A DNA stretch of 64,000 nucleotides from Batillaria attramentaria (taxonomy: Eukaryota; Mollusca; Gastropoda; Batillariidae), in NCBI GenBank assembly GCA_018292915.2, contig JACVVK020000140.1:115001-179000 (forward strand). The letters are read 5' to 3'. The translations under genes were made by a program, and so were the position numbers. Numbering within the stretch: position 1 is the first letter of the stretch; every line of letters starts with the position of its first letter. The notes beneath the pieces are model-generated. The model was not told the origin of the DNA. It ran no database searches and worked only from the letters and a program-made list of their open reading frames with translations. This document shows, piece by piece, positions 13,363-24,749 of the stretch.

Positions 13363-16300
13363 ATGGATGCCAGTAGCCTTGAGGAGTTATCCAGTCATTT
13401 TGAGGAGAAGCTGTCACGCTTGACTGCTACACTGGCCATAGAGTCAAGTCTGAATCACTCTGACAATGATGTGAAGGCTGAGAGTCAGCAGAGCATGGAA
13501 TCAGTGTGGTGTGAACTGGATGACTTGTCTGTCATTCTTACCTTGATGCGGACACACATGGCTGAGCAGCAGCAGGTGTTGAGTGGTGTACAGGTGTGTT
13601 ACTCGACTTAGTATGTGTTGCACTTACAACAGGGACCATGTTCACGCAGTTGCTGTCATAATAGTGTCAATTAGCGGTAATGTTAAAAGTAATAAGGGTC
13701 AGATATGACATGATTTTTTTTTTTTTTTTTCAGTACGGCAAAAGTGTTGTTTGCTGTAATATAAAATGTGCACACCACATTTTTATGTACAATAAATATA
13801 CTCAGATATATGGTGCTTGTACTGATTAGTTGTCAAACTTCCTAATTTCGCACTGTCGTAGCGCAGGTCCCAGCTTTCAGTTCCACCACAAGTGTCAAAT
13901 CTGATTCTGATAATAGTGAGACTTAGTAGGGCTTCGTACGGAGAACTTCGATGAGCAGCGTAACCCACTTGCATGTAAATTAGGCACGTTACGGGTACCA
14001 TTAGCTAATCGCAGCGCGTTAGCAGCTCGCGGCCTCTGCCGTGTGAGCCTAATTTACATGTAAATTATGGGTTACGCTGCTCAACGAAGTCTTCCGTACG
14101 AAATCCTACTAAGTCTCACTAGTGATACATGTGGTGTCTTTTATGTTCCCCGATAGAGAGGGAGGCTAGTGCACATGTCCACCCAACAATGGCAAGCGGG
14201 ATTCTGATTGGCCGATATGCGCTGATCGTCTGCTAGGCCCGCTGGCCAGGCTAAATATACAGACACGTAAAATTAATATTTTGATCACTGAACAGATGAT
14301 TCAATTTTATGGAAAAAAACAAAAATTCACGGAAAATCAGTTGGTAAAATAAAAAAAATTGCAGTAACTTACTTGACTTCATGAGCCATAATTAACTTGT
14401 TTGCTACAGGATGTGAAGAGGAAGCTGGCAGTACTAGTGGAAGGACTTCAGCATGCACACAACAACCTGCCCCCTCATCTTCCCTCTGTCCACGCAGCTC
14501 CAGCTACCACCACCACCACATCACCAATGTACTGTGCATGTTTTCAGACCTGCCTAATCTACGCATTGACCATAGAAAACTTAGTAATTTTGGGCTTACT
14601 ACGCAGCTACACATTTAATCGCCCCACTACGCAATTTCGTTTCCTAAATCTACGGAATCAAGTTAGTAGTTAACGTTTCGTCAAATCCGATCTGAACTTT
14701 TGCTCGCACCGATCCAGCTTTTTGAATGAGCCTCATTCAAAGTTTAACGATGTATTTCACCCGGTAGAAAGAAATTTGGCCAAAAAAAAACAAAACAAGA
14801 CAAACCCCCAAAACATAGATACTATGGTAGTACACTGTAACCAGTCAAATGAAACAAGCCAAAGAATAGAATAGTTGATTTGTAGCTAAAGCAACAAGCT
14901 GGCAGTGGCACATTTCGGTTGGGATACGTTAGACTAGCCGGGACTACTCATTTGGCCAGGAAACTACTCACTTGGTTTTTGGCACTACTCATGTCATGTT
15001 TGGTGGGTAGGCAGGTCTGTGTTTTTCTTAAACATTATCATGTAATTTCACAGAATGGCATGAGAACCTCAGAGTTCACACCTCTGCAACATTGCTAAGT
15101 AAAAGAACTTGTATGTAAAATGTAAATTGGTGCAGTTTGGACTGTAAGTATATTCACACAGCATTTAACTTTAATTGTGATAATTGCACTGTGGTAGCAA
15201 TTAAGATATGCCCTAACATACTTTAAATGGCCTATTGTTCATTCATGGCCTATCATTGAGTGATGATACATGTCATATAATTATACATTAATAAGCAAAT
15301 CACTAAAGTACATGGTCAGATCTATTCTATGTTATTGTTTGTTTAGTTAATTTTTTCCCCCTGTTTATTCTGTACAGGGAGGCAGAGAAAGAGAATTTCG
15401 TGAAATCAACAGCTGCGCCAGTACATCAAGAAAAAATCCAAGCCAGTGTGAATGCGAAATCTTTACCAGCAAAATCCATGCCCCCACAGCAGAGTGTTGC
15501 CTCCCCTTGTCCACTGATAGAGTACCTCACAGTGGATGAGTTTGGTGACGTGCCTAAGTAGGTGGCGTGTAATTACATACATGTGTAATTTCTTTGCAGT
15601 ATTGTTTTACTTGGGCTGGATGGTGTGACTTTTTGACAAGTTAAAACCAGGACAAGCTGTTTAAATTTGAATCAATATTAGTATAAGAACTAGTATAATA
15701 GAACGTGTGAGTTGTACTGTACCTGATAACAGGTATACCACCTTTAGTATACATGCACAATTGGACCAAATGTAATGTAGAGGCAGTTTGAATAATTGAC
15801 AAGCTTTCTTCCTTGTCAATTAATGTTCCATGGAAACCTAAGACTAAGAGGGCGCAACCAACAGTCATGGCATAAGTATGTTTTTATTATAATGGTAATG
15901 AAGATGTTACGTAACATTTCTACTTGCACTGTCACAGATACATGAAGGGGCGGCTCACCTACCAACAGGTGAACACATTCATCGATGAAATGAACAAAGC
16001 ATGCAAGTCCAAGTACAAGCTGTTGCGGCAGAAGAAATCCACCCTCAATGATGCTAATCGCAAACGATTTGAGACTCTGAAGATGCAGGAGTCTAAAGAC
16101 ACTGCAGGTGAATAATAAAAATATTGAAACAATCAGCGTCTAGTTCTTGGGACTTTCAAAAATTTGCGTCAAATTACATCATGCACACTATTCATTCAGA
16201 GTCATACATTATTCAGTATAATATATGATTTACTTTTGGGGATAGATTACTGATTGTAATGTTTCGTTACATCTTTGGTTTTCCTTGTGTTAACAGGAGC

Positions 16301-16454
16301 ATACTTTGTGACGGAGTCAGACCTTCAAGAGTGGAGCAACGTCAAGCTTAGTAAGGAGAACCGATCCATCCTCACTGTGCTCAGACATTGTGGTCGCATG
16401 TACGAGATACGAAGTGGCAGCTTGGTGCGATATGCTGTCGTCGACCTCTACTGA
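13363..16454 (+). CDS. SKA1: Spindle and kinetochore-associated protein 1
   Basis: SKA1 is the microtubule-binding subunit of the Ska complex (SKA1-SKA2-SKA3), which couples kinetochores to depolymerising spindle microtubules in mitosis. Five exons join in frame: 13363-13593, 14410-14528, 15378-15557, 15938-16107 and 16297-16454, encoding 285 aa (human 255). The N-terminal coiled-coil part starts MDASSLEELSSHFEEKLSRL, aligning with the human start, so this ATG is preferred over the in-frame ATG at 13306. The winged-helix microtubule-binding domain spans exons 3-5: EYLTVDEFGDVPKYMKGRL, YKLLRQKKSTLNDANRKRF, AYFVTESDLQEWSNVKL, TVLRHCGRMYEIRSGSLVRY. A low-complexity Thr stretch lies in exon 2. 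The exon 2 donor (GTACTG) is weak but is the only site that preserves phase into exon 3. The other junctions are good GT/AG sites. Confidence 0.93.
13914..14121. mobile_element. Hairpin MITE in SKA1 intron 1
   Basis: Two arms of about 72 bp (13914-13985 and 14047-14121) are near-perfect reverse complements around a 60-bp loop. The termini read GTGAGACTTAGTAGG inside flanking TA dinucleotides, which fits a TA target duplication as in Tc1/mariner-derived MITEs. There is no coding capacity. Confidence 0.75.
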
Positions 16455-17045
16455 TAATGAAACTCACCATGCTCAGACACTGCAATTACATACATGTACA
16501 AGATGCCCACCAGTGGCTTGAGATGATAGGCTGTGGTTGTCCTGTACGGATGTTGGAACTCACTGTGGTCAGACACAGCAGTCAGATACATGTACAAGAT
16601 CTGCAGCGGTGGCTTGGCAAGATACTCCGTGGTCAACCAGTGCTGATGACGGAACTCGTGGTGCTGGACACAATTTGCTTATTGAGTGGATTCAAGGCCA
16701 AACAGTGAAATACTATTATGATTGGAGTTATCTTGCTAGACTCGGCACGTAATGAAGAGAATAGAGTTACAGTGTAGCGGTTACTGAACATTGATTCATT
16801 AGATTCTGTCACAGACACAGATTTTAGGGTCCATATTTATGATAATAAGTGACTCCCTAGTCCCAGAAAGGACCTCACTTTGTCACACTCTTTAGCTATG
16901 GCCAGTCTGTGCTAGATGGTAGCATATTGTAGTCGTCTCGCCGGTGACTACAAGGTTATTATTTGTTGCTGCTGTCAGGATGTAGTGTATGGTCGTTGAG
17001 GCGGTGCAAAGCAACCCATGCAATCAACCAACCATCCACACATTC
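16455..17045. other. SKA1 downstream flank and probable 3' UTR
   Basis: No gene recognised. Between 16460 and 16660 a diverged tandem duplication is visible: two or three 70-80-bp units share phrases such as CTCACCATGCTCAGACAC / CTCACTGTGGTCAGACAC and ATACATGTACAAGAT. No canonical polyadenylation signal was found. Confidence 0.45.
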
Positions 17046-17640
17046 TCATGCACTCACACCATGTTTCCTCTCAAAAAATAGCATCCAGCGTGCATGCAGT
17101 GTTATCTGAATGTTCGAGGCGCCAAAGTGCACTGACTGTATTTCTTTGTGGAGCTTGCCCACATAATTCTGTGTAAAGTCAACGTGTACCAAACACCCGT
17201 TTTGTTTCATGTTTTCTCTAAGAGACCTGTAGTGCATGTACTGACGTGTGATGATGTAAGAATGCGTACAGTACTTAGATATTTGTTCATGAAATTCGTC
17301 CCACAGTTGCACAGCAGTTCCTGTTTGGGGCGAATTCACAGTCAGCGTAACCAACTTCTGCTCGCCATTCTTAAAAGTCCGTTTCTCCTTGACAGTTTCC
17401 CACTGTATCCATGACACCTCTTCATTTGTGACTCCAAGACCTCCTTCAACAGTTTTGTTTTGGCAGTCTTTGCATTCTCTGTACATGCATTTTTCTCTGG
17501 GGAGCATACCATCTGGCATGCAAGGGCTTGCAGATTTGTTGTCTCAGTCACTTTAAGTTTGTAGAGACTCTTTCCTTGCTCACAAAGTGAGTATATGATA
17601 ATGTTATATGCTGCATGGCAATTCCAGCAATATTTGTTCA
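17046..17640 (-). pseudogene. Transposon-like unknown protein fragment
   Basis: Read on the minus strand, an open segment from 17519 to 17046 encodes about 157 aa without a recognised complete domain. It contains a Cys cluster (CMYRECKDCQNK), then WIQWETV, a region rich in aromatic and His residues (HSYIITRQYMHYRSLRENM), VHVDFTQNYVGK, KEIQSVHFGASNIQITLH. The order Cys cluster, WxQW, HxxxxRQ, VDFxxNY, EIQxxHF, Q(I/V)TLH resembles a repeated, unnamed protein type common in marine invertebrate genomes that I suspect is a DNA-transposon product. Related sequence continues upstream in another frame to 17641, implying a frameshift. Function unknown. Confidence 0.45.
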
Positions 17641-17859
17641 AAAATGGACAATTAGTTACATGTACTTACGTTTTTCAGTCTGTAGGTTTGCTTTTACCGA
17701 AGTAATTATGTTCCAACAATGTCCATCTTTCTCTAAACATATTTTATGAATAATGCTGCACAGTGTTTCGCCGCATGAAGCAGAAATTAAATAACTGGAG
17801 ACTGAGAGGTGTGTGTAAATGTTCATCCATTTTTGGCTCCCTTGTGTAACAATGGGAGT

Positions 17860-18420
17860 GTATCTAATAACCCTCCGTCGTCTGTGTGTCTGTGTGCCCG
17901 CAAAAACCGTAACATTGGCATTTTCTCAGAATCTACAAACAGCAGAAGCACCAAACTTGGCATGCTGATAGAAAGCCGTAAGACCTTTCAAAATAATGAC
18001 CTTGACTCAATGTCAAGGTCACTAAAGCTGTGTCTGAAAATTTTACATTGGCATTTTCTAGGAATCTACAAACACTAGAGGTGTTAAACTTTGCATGATG
18101 ATAGACATTGATAAGAACTTTACAGATATACATGTATTCGATGGCCTTGTGTCAAGGTCAAGGCCATACAAGCTATTTTCCACATTTCTGCAAAAACCTT
18201 AACATTGGCATTTTCTCAGAATCTACAAATAGCAGAGGCACCAAACTTGGCATGCTGATAGAAAACCGTAAGACCTTTCAAAATATATCATTTTGAATGA
18301 CCTTGACTGAAGGTTTTGGAGAAAATTGTAATATTGCGGCAATATTACAATTTGCAATTTGCCAGGAACTCGGAACGCCAGAGCCACCTTACTTGGCATG
18401 ACGATAGATAGTGATTAACT
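17860..18420 (+). repeat. Degenerate dispersed repeat with about 290- and 150-bp internal periodicity
   Basis: Phrases recur at about 17900-17990, 18035-18110, 18190-18285 and 18350-18410: AACATTGGCATTTTCTCAGA, AATCTACAAA(C/T)AGCAGA, CACCAAACTTGGCATGCTGA and CGTAAGACCTTTCAAAAT. Between them lie TGACCTTGAC and GTCAAGGTCA motifs. No coding capacity. It looks like a common non-coding repeat family of molluscs, but the class is uncertain. Confidence 0.7.
18323..18353. repeat. Perfect 15-bp palindrome with 1-nt spacer
   Basis: The arms AAATTGTAATATTGC and GCAATATTACAATTT flank a single G. It sits inside the degenerate repeat. Confidence 0.9.
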
Positions 18421-18611
18421 CGGGAATCAAGCCAATGATAGCTCTTGGTACGACCTCGACCTCTTAGCCGCGTGACTGGGGTTAAGGCGTAACCTATACT
18501 AACCGGCCGTCATTCTACAAGGGGAGGTAACCGCTGCTCTAAGTTCTGCCTATGCATTTTGGTTCATTTGTCTCCCGTCTATACTGCGATTCTCGCCCAT
18601 TGTGCTATAGG

Positions 18612-18998
18612 GAAAGCGGGTGGGTGGGTGTTTGGGAGTTTCGCGTCCTTTTCCACCATGTAAGAGTGACATCAAAGAAGGGGCAACGAGAAAAAGGCCA
18701 GCACAAATATTTGATCCCAGCCGAAAGGGAAAGCGGTACTCTCCGATCAGGGAAACCACGATTAGTAATGAAAGAATTGCATGGCAACGTAACACTGATG
18801 CAAATTTAAAGGGTGGGTGGGTGTTTGGGAGTTTAACGTCCTTTTCCATGGGTGATCTCAAAGACGCGGCAGCGAGAAAAAAGGCCAGCACAAATATTTC
18901 GCCGGTCCAGCCGATCGAACTCACAACTGATCCGGCCGAGCATTTAAAGTCCAACACCGGCTCTACTAGACCGGCATTCGGCTATCTCTCCGTCGAAT
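18612..18998 (-). mobile_element. Two degraded family 1 SINE copies
   Basis: Two partial minus-strand copies lie at about 18612-18745 and 18807-18998. Each begins with GGGTGGGTGTTTGGGAGTTT and continues through CGTCCTTTTCCA, a GCCAGCACAAATATTT block and a damaged tRNA-like head. In the second copy the head is rearranged (CGATCGAACTCACAACTGAT). Confidence 0.75.
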
Positions 18999-20784
18999 CC
19001 CCTAATTTCAAGAAAAAAAAAGCTGTGTATTCCTATTAAATATAACGCCCCGTATGACACTCTAGAAATGCCGGTTTTAAAAATCTTGAACACAAAAATC
19101 CAGCAGCCAAAGACCGCGGCTCACGTCAGTGTAGTGTACACAGTGATTTCAACAAATTCAGTCCAGTATTCGGGGTTTTTTGCAATGTTAGCAGGGTTGA
19201 CACGTCGTGTAGTGTGTTGGGACAGCTCACAAGCGCGTGGCACGTGCAAGGTCAATGTGTTTTGGCGGGCTTTGGCCTCGTGACTCGGTGAACTCTCCAC
19301 TGAGTACAAGCGAATCAGTCGAGAAGCCGGTAGCCATTCTGCTGAGTTCATGGTCAGTTCAAACTGGACTTATTTTGTAATCCAAACTGCCGCTGCAGCG
19401 GATTACTTCACGGTATACACGTACAGTAGTTCACTTCAGTATACAGAAAACCTGGTGTAGTATTCAGCAGGACATAATGGAGAACATTGTTGACTCTTGG
19501 TGTTGGATGCTACCTCAACAAGAATCAGTCCCCGAATGTCTGGGATTCACTGACGACACCGCCTGGCGGCCTATCGCTTGGCCGAAAGGACTTCGGTCCT
19601 GACTGCCAGGTAAGAAGCTTCGATCTTTATGTTGATTGCCGTTGTCAGTTGCTGTGTGTCGTACAATGTAGGGTAGGAATGTGGTAGTGTGACTTCAATA
19701 AAGATCCTTTCTCCGTTTGTAGTTGTATAAAATTGTGGCTTGTTCTGCACCCCCCCCCCCCCCCCGGCTCCCTTTGTGCGTCGGTCTTTATGTAGAAAAC
19801 CGACTCCGCTTATTGTTGTTCTTCATCTTCCACTTTAAAACTGGGATGGAAAAGGCATGAACGGGTAACAAGTGTAAAATGTACGAACTATGTACATCAG
19901 TTCGAGGGAAAGGGGGGGGGGGGGGGGCTATTTCAGAGGGTGACGAGGGTCGAGCGCAGGTTGTTTTGACTGCAGCCAAGTCTCTCCCAGAAGGACTCGA
20001 GTAGTGACGGAGCCGAAGCCTTACTGGATGATGTCTGTGACTGATGTTAGCGAACCCCCTCAGCGACCCCCCCCCCCCCCCTTTGTTTAGGCCTATCGCC
20101 CTAATGAGGAACGCTTGTCCAACCAAGGTGCTACAATGACTTCATGTACAGCTATAAAGTTTCATACTTTGTCATTTATTCCATTTATTCATGTTTACCT
20201 TTGTCTACGCAGGGGGAAGATGCTTGTCAGTGTGTGGATGTATACCATATGGCAACTGATTGCCTGATGATGACGGTGAACACCGACTTCAAGTACCGGC
20301 GCAAGCTGCAACAGAAACTTCCCCCCCCCCAACCCCCCCATCCCGCTTGTAGCCACACCAGAGGCTGTACCATCATCAACCCCTAGGGATCAACCTCAGG
20401 TCGCAAATCCATAGTCTTCTGAGACTGAAGGATCCTGCTCCACCGGAAGACAAGCACAGCAAAATTCGGCCGCGGCAAGATGGGTGAACTGCACAGACTG
20501 AAGGCTGAGTACACTCTGTGTTGTGGTGTTTTTTTGTTGTTGTTGTTGTTTTTTGTATTTATTTTATTTGGTTAATGAAATCTGTGATTGGTATAGGGCA
20601 TGATGGTTGTCGCTGACAGTAATGTTGTTTTTGTTGCTTTGATCGTTCAGTAGTTTTAGTTTTCCCTGCCAACACAATGACGACAAAGAGAGGTCTTCAC
20701 CAGTTGTCACTTTAACAGACACCTTGGGTCATGATGTGTACCTGCTGTGGTTGTGCGCCATGTGTTCAAAAGTACAATTCATAT
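18999..20784. other. Unassigned gene-poor stretch
   Basis: No secure gene. A short open segment ending at a good donor (GTAAGA at 19610) and another after an acceptor-like site (20207-20386, starting GEDACQCVDVYHMATDCLMM) could be spliced, but no in-frame ATG supports a protein and I recognise no family. Poly-C/G runs lie at 19750-19765, 19911-19927 and 20067-20080. A GTT repeat lies near 20530. Confidence 0.4.
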
Positions 20785-21140
20785 ATCGTTGATGTCAGTT
20801 CCTGTTTCCTTTTTAAATCTGGTTTCAGGTCCTGTTTCCTTGTTCACTTCCTGCTTCTTTGTTATCTTTTTTCCAGTTCCTATTTTCTCTGTTTCAGTTC
20901 TTATTTCTGTTTTGAGTCTGGTTTAAGTTCGTCTCTCTTTGGTGAATTTAGTTCTTGTTTGTCTTTCTTTGTTGAATCCATCTTCAGTTCGTATTTCTTT
21001 ATTGAATCTGATTTCAGTTCATATTTTTCTTTTGTTGAATCTGGTTTCAGTTCATGTTTCTTTGTTGAATATGGCTTCAGTTCTTACTTCTTTATCTGAT
21101 TTCGGTGTTGAGTCCCTTTCTTTTTTAAAATTTGGGTTCC
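20785..21140 (+). repeat. Degenerate 30-33-bp minisatellite
   Basis: About ten diverged copies of a unit like GTTGAATCTGGTTTCAGTTC plus TTCTTT-rich sequence. Many copies keep a length divisible by three, which leaves a long Phe/Ser-rich frame open. That frame is a product of the repeat and not evidence of a gene. Confidence 0.75.
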
Positions 21141-21979
21141 AGACTCATTCAACATGTTGATGTTTAATATGTAGTCCACGTGGAATTGAGGCCAGGAGCT
21201 AGTCACAGCTATTCAAGAACATTTCTTTAGCTTTGCTCGGTAAGAAAGTGGTTATGTGCTCACATTCTCACCTTTTGATCACAGCCACATGCAGCTGCTA
21301 TTACTGAGATGTTTTGGAGGGTGGAGGGTGTTGAGTGAAACTACTCTGGTGCACCAAGGCATCAGTTTAGTTCAAGATGCTGTCTCTTCGCCAGGAAAAG
21401 GCCACGTGCGCTCCCCACCACCACCACCACCACCACCACCACCACCGTCTTTCAGTAAACTCCCCAGTGTCGTCATTGGGACTGTTCCAGTGTCGGTTTG
21501 GTGTCGATCGTCGGCCACTGCCTCTTTCCATGCCTCTGCTCTGCTCTGTGGTGCAATGGCCGCGGCATTGCTCACGCAACTTGCGATCTTACCACTTCAG
21601 ATTTTCCTTGGCGCAGGCCATTCGTTATGTTTGTCCATCAGATGTGGGAGCAGCTTGTCTTCTTTGCTATCCTACCTCCTTGTGCAGGAGAGGCCCGAAC
21701 TTGTCAGGTACACTTTTCACTTGCGGCTGTCTACTGGGGGTCCTCTTCTTCTCGGGTCATCAGTTGTAGGCAGCTGTAGGGGGTTCCTTCCTTCTGGCTC
21801 TGTACGCGGGAAGTCCTTGGTAGAAATGGTGGTGTATTACAGTGCTGCAAACGCTTAGTCTTTAGCACCATACCGTGGAATAACCCTCAGGGGCATAACT
21901 CCGTTCTGCTGGAAGAAATTTGAAACTAACTCTGTCTAAGTAACACAGGCTAGTTCACGGCCTAGTATCAGAACGCCAC
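21141..21979. other. Unassigned DNA next to a gypsy relic
   Basis: A 200-codon plus-strand open frame (21256-21858) with a poly-Pro run from a (CCA)n tract at 21415-21446 shows no recognisable domain. On the minus strand this would be where the integrase region of the adjoining Ty3/gypsy relic should lie, but I could not read integrase motifs. Confidence 0.4.
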
Positions 21980-22480
21980 TCAATTTGGAGAACAGCGTGA
22001 CAAAGCATCAGCTTCTACGTTTGACTGACCTGCAGCGGGAACAATCTGGAACCCGTTACTTTTGGAGAGCAAGTGCCCAACCGGCATCAGCCTTCCGTTC
22101 CGTAGTTTGCTCTCCGTCAAGTACTTGATTAAACGATGATCAGTTTTCGGACATGAAGGACGCCGAAACAGGTAGCGTGCGAACTTGTCAATATTCCCCA
22201 AACTACTGCCAAACACTCTCGCTCTACAACTGAATATCTTTGTTCACGTTCCATTCGCTTTCTGCTGGCGTAAGAGATCGGATGAAACTCGCCATCGTCC
22301 GACTCTTGCAACAGTACAGCACCCAGACCTGTACCGGACGCATCAGTGCGCAGAGCGAATGTTTTCCAGAAGTCTGGTAACGACATAACTGGTTCTGGCG
22401 GTAACACCCGCTGTACTTTCTCCAGCGCTTGTTGACCCTCATCTGACCAAACTAGTCTGCTTGGTTTGCCTCGCTTTGTA
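21980..22480 (-). pseudogene. Ty3/gypsy reverse transcriptase-RNase H relic
   Basis: Minus-strand translation gives the RT C-terminus and RNase H start of a Ty3/gypsy LTR retrotransposon: LVWSDEGQQALEKVQ-like, FALRTDASGTGLGAVLLQES, FHPISYASRKRMEREQRYSV, ERECLAVVWG. After a frameshift comes KFARYLFRRP, KTDHRLIKYLTESKLRNGRL and ADALSRC. The RNase H catalytic context TDASGTGLGA and the ADALSR end are intact. The copy is frameshifted near 22200. No LTRs, gag, protease or integrase were found. Confidence 0.85.
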
Positions 22481-22691
22481 ACAACGTGACCTTAAATATG
22501 ACAGTCATGGGCCTGTGGCTTATGCACGGCGACGCCACAGACAGACGAGACATGGAGTCTCGCATTATTCAGCGCCTGGGAAGCCAGACTCCGGGTGGTT
22601 TAAACGAGAAACCATAGTATGACCATTTGCTTAACTTGTAACCGCTTCGCAGTCATTACCGTTTCCTTTTCATAGTATAACCCTCATGAAC

Positions 22692-23496
22692 TTTTTTCAC
22701 ACACAGTCCATGGTCTTCTGTCACCAAAGGATGGGTGTTGTGATGTTTACTATTTTTACTCTCCTTTTCTGTTCTCCCCCCCCCCCCCCCCCTTTCACAC
22801 ACACACAGTCCATGGTCTTCTGTCACCAAAGGATGGGTGTTGTGATGTTTACTATTTTTACTCTCCTTTTCTGTTCTCCCCCCCCCCCCCTTTCACACAC
22901 ACACAGTCCATGGTCTTCTGTCACCAAAGGATGGGTGTTGTGATGTTTACTATTTTTACTCTCCTTTTCTGTTCTCCCCCCCCCCCCCCTTTCACACACA
23001 CACAGTCCATGGTCTTCTGTCACCAAAGGATGGGTGTTGTGATGTTTACTATTTTTACTCTCCTTTTCTGTTCTCCCCCCCCCCCCTTTCACACACACAC
23101 AGTCCATGGTCTTCTGTCACCAAAGGATGGGTGTTGTGATGTTTACTATTTTTACTCTCCTTTTCTGTTCTCCCCCCCCCCCCTTTCACACACACACAGT
23201 CCATGGTCTTCTGTCACCAAAGGATGGGTGTTGTGATGTTTACTATTTTTACTCTCCTTTTCTGTTCTCCCCCCCCCCTTTCACACACACACAGTCCATG
23301 GTCTTCTGTCACCAAAGGATGGGTGTTGTGATGTTTACTATTTTTACTCTCCTTTTCTGTTCTCCCCCCCACCCCCCCCCCCTTTCACACACACACAGTC
23401 CATGGTCTTCTGTCACCAAAGGATGGGTGTTGTGATGTTTACTATTTTTACTCTCCTTTTCTGTTCTTTTCTCGCCCCGCCCCTCCCCCCCCCCTT

Positions 23497-23559
<63 letters not shown>

Positions 23560-23625
23560 CCATGGTCTTCTGTCACCAAAGGATGGGTGTTGTGATGTTA
23601 TTACTATTGTTTTCTGGTCCTTTTC
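22692..23625 (+). repeat. Nine-copy tandem repeat of about 98 bp
   Basis: Nine copies carry ACACAGTCCATGGTCTTCTG, then TCACCAAAGGATGGGTGTTG, TGATGTTTACTATTTTTACT and a poly-C block followed by TTTCACACACAC. They start at about 22704, 22804, 22903, 23001, 23099, 23196, 23290, 23395 and 23555. Unit length varies only in the poly-C and CA runs. The last interval is expanded by a 58-bp CA tract and the last copy diverges after TGTGATGTTA. Long open frames across the array are repeat artefacts. Confidence 0.95.
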
Positions 23626-23872
23626 TTCCCCCACCGTTTTATTTTATTTTATTTTATTTCCGGCGCCGTGTATGTCAGTGTGTCAACAGAGTCACCTTTT
23701 GTTTGTTGAACGGTTATGTCCCATTTGTTGGTGTCCTGAGGAAGGCGAAAGCCGAAACCTTGACCCGTGCAGTCCTTTGTGAAAGTTCAGTGGTTTCTGT
23801 CCCTTTCATTTGCTAGAGAAGTAATGGTTTGATACACATGTATCTTGATCTTACAAGTATGCTTACTGAAAA

Positions 23873-24098
<226 letters not shown>

Positions 24099-24099
24099 T

Positions 24100-24749
24100 C
24101 TCTGAAAATATTTAAGTATTACCGTTAGATCTATACGCACTGTTGACTGTGGTCCGAGTAAGCGACACAGTACAGGTTTTTAAATAGTTTTTAAAAAATT
24201 ATTTTTAATTTTTTTAACGATTACCCCTGCCACCTTGTACCCCGCTTACCGTCCTCCCCCATTCTCCCCCTCTCCCCACCAACCCCCAACACTCAACCCC
24301 CCCCCCCCCCCCCCCTCCAGTTTTCCATCTCGCCCCGCTACCCGGTAGGTGCACCTTTCCCTAGTTGAAATGAATCATTTTGCGAGACAACATCATCTGT
24401 GTGTGCTAATGAACGCGACTCTCCCACCACCACCACCTCCCCTCGCCCACCCCCCTTTTCACCTCAAAATATAAACGACCAGTTCCCATTCATTGAAATC
24501 ATTTTTGGTGGGTATTGTGTGGTTTGACCCAGGTAAGTATAACGGCCTCGACTTGGATAAATGATAATTGTCGTGCAGATGGCTCGGCGCATTTGGAGCT
24601 TGCTTTCTTCTCAAAAGAAAAGCCAGAACAATCTGTTTCAAGTTTTGCAGCAAAAAAAAAAAAAAAAAACACACACAAAAACCACCAAAAAAAAACTGGG
24701 CCGAAATATGGAACGACCACTGAAAAAGGCACGTGCACACTTTTCACAC
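24100..24749. other. Unassigned low-complexity DNA
   Basis: Contains a poly-C stretch at 24297-24315, C-rich sequence to 24460 and an A-run at 24652-24669. No gene recognised. Confidence 0.5.

Noticed and set aside
19477..20386. Two-exon gene candidate (ATG at 19477, donor at 19610, acceptor near 20207)
   Set aside because: The ATG frame stops before the donor, and the frame that would join the second exon has no ATG; no family recognised.
20731..21099. 122-codon Phe/Ser-rich frame
   Set aside because: It is produced by a roughly 33-bp minisatellite whose unit length preserves the frame.
21256..21858. 200-codon plus-strand open frame
   Set aside because: No domain, proline run from a CCA repeat, and no splice or homology support.
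22686..23563. Long frames repeating MVFCHQRMGVVMFTIF
   Set aside because: They are translations of the 98-bp tandem repeat; the frame shifts with poly-C length.
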